From: Elusimicrobiota bacterium
Lineage (GTDB): Bacteria > Elusimicrobiota > Elusimicrobia > UBA1565 > UBA9628
Direction of reading: 5' to 3'
DNA: 45,770 nucleotides
Assembly: GCA_016212855.1 (NCBI GenBank)
Contig: JACRDP010000005.1
Coordinates: 1-45,770, forward strand
Shown: in pieces, positions 35,501-44,500 of the stretch
How positions within the stretch are numbered: the stretch's first letter is position 1
How the letters are laid out: the number at the start of each line of letters is the position of its first letter
Notes under the pieces: generated by a model
What the model was told of the DNA's origin: nothing
Databases searched by the model: none
Seen by the model: the letters and a program-made list of their open reading frames with translations, nothing else
Position numbers and translations under genes: made by a program

Positions 35501-38500
35501 CGACCGGAGGATTGACGACGGGCGCCGAGCTCACGAAGCTCGGGTCGGACATGATCTTGAGCTGGAAGCCGTTGTTGGTGAAGCCCTGCACCGTCACCTG
35601 CTCGCTGTAGGTCTGCGTGTCGCGCACGACGACGCAGGTGTCGCCGAGCAGGTTCTTGCTCAGCGCGTTGACCGCACCCATAATCGACGTCTGTTCCGCG
35701 GTGCCGTCCTGCTTGACGTTGAGACCATAAGCGCAGCCCGCCGGCAACGTGTACAGGTCCGGCCAGTCGACAAACGAGTTCGAGTCGTTCTCGTACGCCG
35801 TGCCGCGGCGCGGGCCCTGGGACTGGAGCATGGTGATGCGCGAGCCGGCGCTGAGGGGGGAGCCGTTGACGTTGACCGTGCTGCTGCCATCTTCGAAGTT
35901 CGCCAGCGTGATCGTCGCCACGAAGGTCCCGCCCACGAAGTGGATGGCCGTGGCACCCGAGGCCAGGCCGCGGAAGGTGACCGAGTCGATGGCCAAGGAG
36001 AAGCCCGCGCCCTGCGTCGAGATCACGATACCACGCGCCGCACCCGTGAAGGTCACGCTGCCCAGACTGACCACGCCCACGTTGCCCGGGTTCAGGGACA
36101 AGCCGCGGCCCGCTGAGCCGCCCAACAAAGTGCTGGTCGCGATCGTCAGGTTGACGTTGCCGTCCGACAGGGCCAAGGCCGAGCCGATCGAGTTCGTCGC
36201 CTCAAGGAGAGAGCCTCTGATCACCGTGCCCGTGGAGCGGCTGATGAACGCCGCTGTCGAGCCCACGATATATGAGCTGTCAACGCTGTTTGATGAGCCC
36301 CAGACGCCGAGGCCGTAGTAGTTCGACGGATTACCGCTGATCACAGTGCTGAGAATGATCCGGTTGTAATCAGAACCGTACCAGAGGGAGAGGCCGCTGG
36401 CGCCGCCCCAGCTGTAGATCTGCGTTATGGTGTTTGAATCGGAGTCGTCGACATACAGACCCTCGTCCACCCCGCCGATCATGGTGCTGAGGCTGATGGT
36501 GTTGTAGTTGGAGTTGGCGGACAACCAGGCCCCGACCTCCCCGCCCCACAGGTAGCTCTGCGTCACGGTATTCGAGTCGGAGTCAACGGCGATGAGTCCA
36601 TAGCCATTGCTCGCGGAGCCGATCATAGTGCTGAAGCTGATGGTATTGCGGTCAGATCCGGTATCCAGGTAGACACCGGTGCTGTTGCTCCAAATGTAGC
36701 TCTGCGTCAGGGTATTCGAATCGGCCGCGTAGGCATAGACCGCAATGTTCTGGGTGGCGATCATGGTGCTGAGACTGATGATATTGTTAGTGACCTCGCC
36801 GCCCGTTCCGTCGAGATTGTAGGCTGGGTAGATCGTTCCGATGAGCAGGCACGAGGTGATAGTGTTCGATGAAACCGGTCCTTCGTCTCCGAAGAAGATT
36901 CCGAAGGAGCCGGTAAATGTAGACAGGGAAATTTGATTATTATGGCTCGCCGCGTCGATCCACGCCCCGCCATCCCCACCTTGGAAGTAGCTCCTGGTGA
37001 TTATGTTACCGACTGTGCCCGAAGAATAATAACCCTCCAAGGTTCCCACGCCCGTGCTCAGATCGACGCTGTTATAAGACGAGTTGTAAAACAGAATTCC
37101 GGAAGGATTATTCGCGGCCGTCGCGGGCAGGCCATTGCCGCGGAGGACGCTGTTGGTGATCCTGTTGCTCGATGACCCCACCACGTACATGCCGCCGAAT
37201 GCGGTCGCGCTCGTCAGGTCGATAGTGTTGTAATGGGAGGTCGAGACATTGATGGCATACGATCCCTTGACGTAGGGATTCTGGCGCAAGGTGAGGTTCT
37301 TAAGCGTGTTGGAAGAACCTCCCGTCAGATAAACGGCATTACGCGTCGCTGTGGCCGAGCTGTAGGAGACGAGGGTCATCGTGCTGCTATCAAGCCAGAT
37401 GCCGTGCGCGTTCCACACGGTCACCGAGCTGTAGCTGATGGCGCTCCATGAGCTGATGCGCACGCCCGCCGTGTAGATGCCGAAATTGCCGGCCGTACTG
37501 ATGCTGACGCTCGACAAAGTCACGTAGGTTGAAGACGCCGACACGCCGTAGGGGATGCTGTTCGTCGAGATCACGGTCAGGTTCAGGAGGCTCACGCTCG
37601 AGTTGCGCACGTCGAAAGCCGCCGTCGAAGCGACCGGCGGGTTAACCACCGGCGCCGAGCTCACGAAGCTCGGGTCGGACATGATCTTGAGCTGGAAGCC
37701 GTTGTTCGTGAAGCCCTGCACCGTCACCTGCTCGCTGTAGGTCTGCGTGTCGCGCACGACCACGCAGGTATCGCCGAGCAGGTTCTTGCCGAGCGCGTTC
37801 ACCGCGTTCTTGATCGAGATGTTGTCCTGCGTGCCGTCCTGCTTGACGTTGAGGCCGTAGCCGCAGCCGGCCGGCAGCGGCAGCAGATCAGGCCAATCGA
37901 TCAGCGTGGCGGGGTCGTTCTCGTACGACGTGCCGCGGCGCGGCCCCTTGGATTGAAGCATCGTGACGTGCCGGGCCGGGTCCAGCGCCGCGCCGTTGAC
38001 GTTGACGGCGGTCGTCGCGTCCTCGAAGTTGGCGAGAGTGAAGGTAGAGGAGAACGTCCCGCCCAGGAACTGGATCGCGGTGGCGCCGCTCGCCAAGGCG
38101 CGGAAGGTGATGGAGTCGATGGCGACGCCGCCGCCGGACATTGTGGAGAAGACCAGGCCGAAGCGCGCGCCAGTGACGGTAACGGAGCCGAGAGAGATCG
38201 ACCCGCTCGCCCCGGCGTTGACCTGCAAGCCGGTACCGAGGGAGGGAGACTGCAAAGTGCTCGTCGCAAGCGTCAGGTTCACGCTGCCGGCGGTCAGCGT
38301 CAAGGCCGAGCCGGATGTGTTCGTAGCGATGAACACGGATCCGCCTAGCACCGTTCCGGTCGAGCCTGACACGACGGCGCCCGTGGAGCCGGAGACGTAG
38401 CTGTTCAGGAGGGTATTGCTGGAGGAGCCGGACACGTAGAAGCCGTAGTTTCCGGCCCCTGCGCTGACGAGCGTGCTCAATGAGATCGTATTGAAGGAGG

Positions 38501-41500
38501 AGTTGTTCGTGATCTGAAGCGCGTTGCCGTTGAGGCCGTAAATGAACGTCTGAGTGATCGTGTTTCGACTGGCGCCGCTGAACATCGCGCCGATCAAGCC
38601 GCCGGTGATCGAACTGCCCGTGATATTCCAGTATGAGGATGCGCTGTCAAGACGAACGGCCAGCCCGGACGGATGCACGATGTTGCAGCCGGTCACGGTG
38701 TTAGACGAGGAGTTTGCCGACCATATTGTCTGCAAACCGGTGGCATTGTTAAAGGTGCTCTGGGCCAGCGTGTTGAAATCGGAATTGGTTCCGAAGTTGA
38801 GGCCGTAGCCTCCGGGATTACTGACGTAGATGGCGTTGAACTGATTCCACTTCGCCGAGTTCATGACGATCCCGCCGTACGGATTGGTGGCCGCGCTCGT
38901 CAGCGTGCTCAAGGACACCACGTTATAGCTCGCGCCCGAGAAGAAGGCGCCGTCTCCGCCGGTGCCGGCGCCTTTAAAACCAGTAATTGTGTTCGTCGTC
39001 GCGCCCTGTAGGAACAGCCCATGGAACCCTGTTCCCGTGGCTGAGCCGCTGCTGTAGGTTACCGCGCTGAACTGACCGACCAGAAAAACGGCGTGCGCGT
39101 TCTGAACGGTGATGCTGGAGTAGGACAGCATGCTGTTGCTCGTCACGGCGACGCCGGCCGTCCAGATGCTGCCGTTCGAATCGACGCTGACGCTCGAAAC
39201 CGTCACGTAGGCGGAGGACGCCGAAACGCCGTAGGAGACGCTGTTCGTCGAGACGACGCTCACATGCAGGAGGCTGACGCTCGAGTTCAGGACCTGGAAA
39301 GCCGCCGTCGAGGCGACGGGGGGGTTTACCACCGGCGCCGAGCTCACGAAGCTCGGGTCCGACATGATCTTGAGCTGGTAGCCGTTGTTCGTGAAGCCCT
39401 GCACCGTCACCTGCTCGCTGTAGGTCTGCGTGTCGCGCACGACGATGCAGGTCGTGCCGAGCAGGTTCTTGCCCAGCGCGTTGACCGCGCTCTTGATCGA
39501 CGTCTGATCCGCGGTCCCGTCCTGCTTGACGTTGAGTCCGTAACTGCATCCGGCCGGTAGCAGGTCCCAGTCGACAAGTCCGTACGTATCGTTCTCATAG
39601 GCTGGGCCGCGACGCGGGCCCATGGACTGGAGCATCGTGATGCGGGACGTCAGGTTCAGGCCGAAGCCGTTGACGTTCACCGCGACGTTCGCGTCCTCGA
39701 AGTTTGCAAGCGTGAGCGTGGACGTGTACGTCCCTCCGGTGAAGTGCACGGCGGTCGCGCCGGCGGCAAGGCTGCGGAAGGTGACCGAGGTGATCGCCAG
39801 GCTCAGGCCCGCCGCCGCCGGGGTGCCGACGTAGAGGCCGTAGCTCGAGCCCGTGAAAATCACGCTGCTCAGGCTGACCACGCCCGCGTTATTGTTGTCC
39901 AGGTAGAGGCCGCGCCCCGAAGAGGGCGACTGCAAAGTGCTGGTCGCGACCGTCAGGTTCACGCTGCCCCCGGCCAGGACCAGGGCCGCGCCCGCCGTGT
40001 TCGTCGCGATGAAGACCGAGCCGCCCAGGACGGTTCCCGTAGAGCCCGAGATGAATACGGCCGTCGAGCCCTGAACGTATGAGTCGAGAATCGCGTTCGA
40101 CGAAGCCGCCAGGATGTAGAGGGCCGGACTGCCGACGGCGTTGCTGATCATGGTGCTGAAGCTGATGGTATTTCGATCGGAGCCGGTATCCAAGTTAGCC
40201 CCGTTCAAGCCGCCCGACATGCGGCTCCAGCTCACCGTGTTCGAATCGGACCCATTCGCATAGAATCCGTAGTTCGCGCCGCCGACCATGGTGCTGTAGC
40301 TGATCGTGTTGTTTGACGCTGCGTTCATAAAGACGCCTTGGGAGGCGCCCTGAATGTAGCTCTGCGTCGCGGTGTTCGAAGCGGACGTTACGACACTGAG
40401 CCCGTAGACGCTTGCACCGATCATTGTGCTGAGGCTGAGAGAGTTGTAATCCGCACCGGTATCCAAATAGACGCCGCGTTGGCCGCCCCAGAGATAGCTC
40501 AGCGTCACCGTGTTCGAGTCGGCGCCAGTGGCATAGAACCCGTTGAGGCTGTTGCCGATCACGGTACTGAGGCTGACGGCGTTGGAGTCGGAGCCGGTGT
40601 CCAGGAAAGCGCCGCGGGTGCCGCCCCAGAGGTAGCTCTGCGTCATGTTGTTCGAAACGGCCGCGAGGGCATGGAGTCCGTTCTGGCTGCTGCCGATCAT
40701 GGTGCTGAGGCTGATGGAATTGTAAGCGGCGCCTGTGAACCAATACGCCCCGTCGAGGCCGCCCCACATGTAGCTCTGCGTCACGGTGTTCGAATCGCCG
40801 GAGGTGATATAGCCGTAGGCGCTGCTGCCGATCATCGTGCTGAGGGCGATTGCGTTGTAGTCGGCGTCCAAGTTCATGCTGACGCCGCGTAGGCCGCCCC
40901 ACATGTAGCTCTGCGTGACAGTATTCGAATCGGCGACAGTAGCATGCAGTCCGTAACCCGCGTTGCCGATCATGGTGCTGAGGGTGATGACATTGTAATT
41001 GGAGCCTATGTTCAAACTGAGCCCGTGCAGGCCGCCCCACAGATAACTCTGCGTCACGGTGTTCGTGTCGGCCGCGAGAGCATAGAGCCCGTAGCCCGAG
41101 GCGTGGCTATTGCTGGCGAAGAGCACTGTAAACGCGTTGTTCTTGCCCGTGCTGAGATAGAGGGCAAAGCGTTCCGCTGAGTTGTTGACCGCCGTGCTGT
41201 AGCTGAGCGTCGTGGCGGTCGACTCGTCGAGCCAATAGCCGTGCGCGTTCCACACGGTCACTGAGCTGTACGACACGGCGCTCCACGAGCTGATGCGCAC
41301 GCCCGCCTCGTAAATCCCGAGGCTGCCGGCCGTGCTGATGGTGACGCTCGACAAGGTCACATAGCCCGAGGACGCCCACACGCCGTAAGGGACGTTCTGA
41401 CTGACCAACACGTAGACGCCCTGGACGTTGACCGACGCGTTAGAGATCAGGAAGGCCGCCGTCGAGGCGGCGGGGGGCGAGACGACGGGGCGCAGGCCCG

Positions 41501-44500
41501 AGGCGGGGTCGGCGAATATGGTGATCGAGGAGCCGTTGTTGACGAAGTTCCGGACCGTCACCTGCTCGGCGTACGTCGCCCCGTCGCGGATAACGACGCA
41601 CGAGTGGCCGGCTAAAGTCGCCGGCAAGGCGTTGACGCCCGCCTGGATCGTCGTATAGGGCTTGCCCGCGCCGACGTTGTTGGTCACCACGCAGCCGGGG
41701 TAGGGCTCGTAGCCCTCCCAGTCCACGAGCGAATTGGGGTCGTTCTCGTAGGCCGGACTCGTGCGCGCGCCATAATGCGCCCTCATCGTGACGCGCGAGG
41801 CGAGGTCGAGCGCCGCGCCGCTCACGTTGACCGAACTCGTCGAATCTTCGAAATTGGCGAGAGTGATCGTCGCGACGAAGGTGCCTCCCGCGAAGTGTAC
41901 GGCTGTGGCCCCCGCCGCCAAGGACCGGAAGGTGATCGAGTCCACGCTGAGGCTGAAGCCGGCCGCCTGCGTCGAGACTTCGAGGCCTCGGGCCGCGCCG
42001 CTGACCGTCACGCTGCCCAAGGTCACGACGCCGTCGTTGCCGGCCTGAAGCAGGACGCCTCGGTAGGCGGACTGGAAAGTGGTGCTCGTCACGACCAGGT
42101 TCACGTTGCCCGCCGAGAAGCGCAAAGCCGCGGTGCCGGAATTCGTCGCGATCACGACGCTGTCCCTGACGACGGTTCCCGTCGAGTTGTTCAGGTAGAC
42201 TCCGCCGGCGCCCTCGATATAGGAGTTCATGACGGTGTTCGAGCTGCCGGCGGGCGAACCGGAGACGGCGAATCCCATCGTGGTGGTGCCGATCATCGTA
42301 TCGAACAGAAAGAAGTTGCCGTCGGAGGCGCCCTGCAGGAGGGCTCCGTACTGGGCGCCCCACATGTAGCTGTTCGTCACGACGTTCGCGGTCGCGCCGT
42401 CGGATTGATAGCCGAAGTTCACGACGCCGATCATGGTGCTGAAGCTGATGGTGTTGTACTGGGAGTAATTGTCCATCAGCGCGCCGCGGCTGCCGCCCAG
42501 CATGAAGCTTTGAGTCACGGTGTTCGACGAGGCCGTGAAGAGATAGAGCGCGTAGCTGTTGCTCGTGGCGAGAAACGGAGCAACCATGGTGCTGAGGCTG
42601 ACGGTGTTGTAGGCGGAGCCGGCGTTCAGGCCGACGCCCCGGACGCCGCCCTCCGCGTAGCTCTGCGTCACGAAGTTCCAGGAGGACCGGATGATCTCAA
42701 GCCCGACGCCGGTGTTGCCGTTCGTTCCGATCATCGTGCTCAAGCTGACGATGTTGTAGTTGGAGTCGGTGTCCAGGTAGAGCCCGGTGGAACCGCTGGC
42801 GCGCATGAAGCTGCGCGTTATGACGTTCGAAGAAGCCCCAATCAAGTAGAACGCCTGGGTGGTGCCGGCGCTCATGGTGCTGAGGCTGACGGTGTTATAG
42901 TTCGAGCCGGCGCTGAGCTGGGCGGCCCGCCCCGATCCCTGAATGTAGCTCTGCGTCACGGTGTTCGAAGCGCTCGCCGCGACCAGGAGCCCCGTGCCGC
43001 CGCTCGCGATCGCGGTGCTGAGGCTGATGGTGTTGGCGTCGCTGCCGAGGTCCAGCCATAAGCCGAAGCTGACGCCCCGAATGAAGCTCTGCGTCACGGT
43101 ATTCGAATCGGCGCTCCTGGCGTAGAGCCCGTAATTGGTGGTCGCGCTCGCGGTGCTGAAGCTGATGGTGTTATAGCTTGCGCCGGTGTCCAGATACACG
43201 CCGCGGGAAACGCCCTGCGCGTAGCTCTGCGTCACGGTGTTCGAAGTGGCCGCTAGGGCGTATAGCCCATAATTAATATTGCCGACCATGGTGCTGTAGC
43301 TGATGGTGTTGTAGTCGCTGCCCGTGTTGAATCCGGCGCCGCTGGCGCCGCCCCATAAGAAGCTCCCCGTCACGGTGTTCGTATCCGAGCCCCCCGTGGC
43401 CCATAACGCGTAGGCCCCGGTGCCGCCGTTGCTGTTGCTCGCGAAAATCACCGTGAACGCGTTGTTTTTGCCGCCGTCGAGGAAGACGGGGTATCGGTTA
43501 TTCCCATCGACTATGACCGTGCTGTAGCTGATCGTCGTCTTAGTCGAACCGTCGAGCCAGAAGCCGTGCGCATTGCCCACGGTCACGGAGCTGTAGCTGA
43601 TCGCGCTCCAGGAGCTGATGCGCACGCCGGCCGTGTAGATGCCGAGGTTGCCGGCCGTGCTGATGGTGACGCTCGACAAAGTCACATACGACGAGGACGC
43701 CCACACGCCGTAGGGCACGCTCTGGTTGATCAAAGCGTAGATGCCCTGGACGTTGACCGAGGCGTTGGCGATCAGGAAGGCCGCCGTCGAGGCCGCGGGG
43801 GGCGAGACCACCGGCCGGAATCCGACATCGGCCATGATCGTGATCGAGGAGCCGTTGTTGGTGAAGCCTTGCACCGTCACCTGCTCGGCGTAGGTCGCCG
43901 CGTCGCGGATGACCACGCAGCTGTGTCCGGTCAAGGTCGTCGGCAGGGCCGCCACGCCCGCGGAGATCGTCGCGTAACTCTGCCCCGCCCCCACGTTCCT
44001 CGTGACGACGCAACCGGGGATATCACCCAACGTGGTCGTGTTCCCAAGCAACTGGAAGGCGGTCAAGACCCCGTCGCCGTTCCTCGCCCTCACCTCGAAG
44101 TAATACACCGTGGCACTCGACAGCCCCACGACCGCCGTCGATATCTGCGTCAGCCACGCCGCGCCCGCCGGAGGATAGAACAAAGTCCCCGTGAAATTGG
44201 AGGCGGTCGAGGCCTGAACGAAGTACTCCGTGTAACCCGGATTCCCGTTGTCCAGCCAGGTGACCGTCACCGTGGTGAGCTCCACCTGGGGGAACGGGTT
44301 TGCCGGCGTGCCCGGCTGGGCGGCGTACGTGTAAAAGGAAGCGGAAGGGGAAAGAATGGAGGGGAAGAAAGTGACCGCGTTACGGCCGCGAACTTGCCGC
44401 CCATACTGGGTGTTGGTGGCAAGACCGACCTCGTCCCAGCTCGTCACCGCCGTGGGAGTCGACATGATCACGCCGTTGCTGGCCGTCATCACGTTGTAGC

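Larger units (their letters stand above)
24560..44018 (-). repeat. Array of nine large beta-helix modules inside the giant gene
   Basis: Modules begin at their G-C head motifs: M1 44018, M2 41699, M3 39557, M4 37872, M5 35743, M6 33686, M7 31481, M8 28515, M9 26810; the last ends near 24560. Lengths are about 560-990 codons. Each opens with a two-cysteine head like the pectinesterase N-terminus (e.g. VKQAGGGDYTTIQAAVNAVP in M7), then a TYAEQVTV or TYSEQVTV stretch, helix rungs, a STGTVxGGS linker, and a tail (TLANFED...RITM....Y-E-N-D...W). Heads fall into a PGCVVTxNVGAGQ class (M1, M2, M6, M9), an xGCxxGLNVKQDG class (M3, M4, M5, M8) and an intermediate (M7). Confidence 0.88.

Noticed and set aside
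34722..36116. 464-codon + strand open frame (and similar ones at 28047-29396, 41775-43061)
   Set aside because: These are reverse complements of the repetitive giant gene. Their repeated Arg/Ala/Val/His patterns mirror its repeats and they carry no signal or domain.
24560..44018. Pectinesterase or pectate-lyase enzyme function for the modules
   Set aside because: The heads resemble the start of pectinesterases, but I cannot find the catalytic Asp/Arg signatures, and the rungs are repetitive Asn/Ser/Thr ladders as in structural beta-helices.
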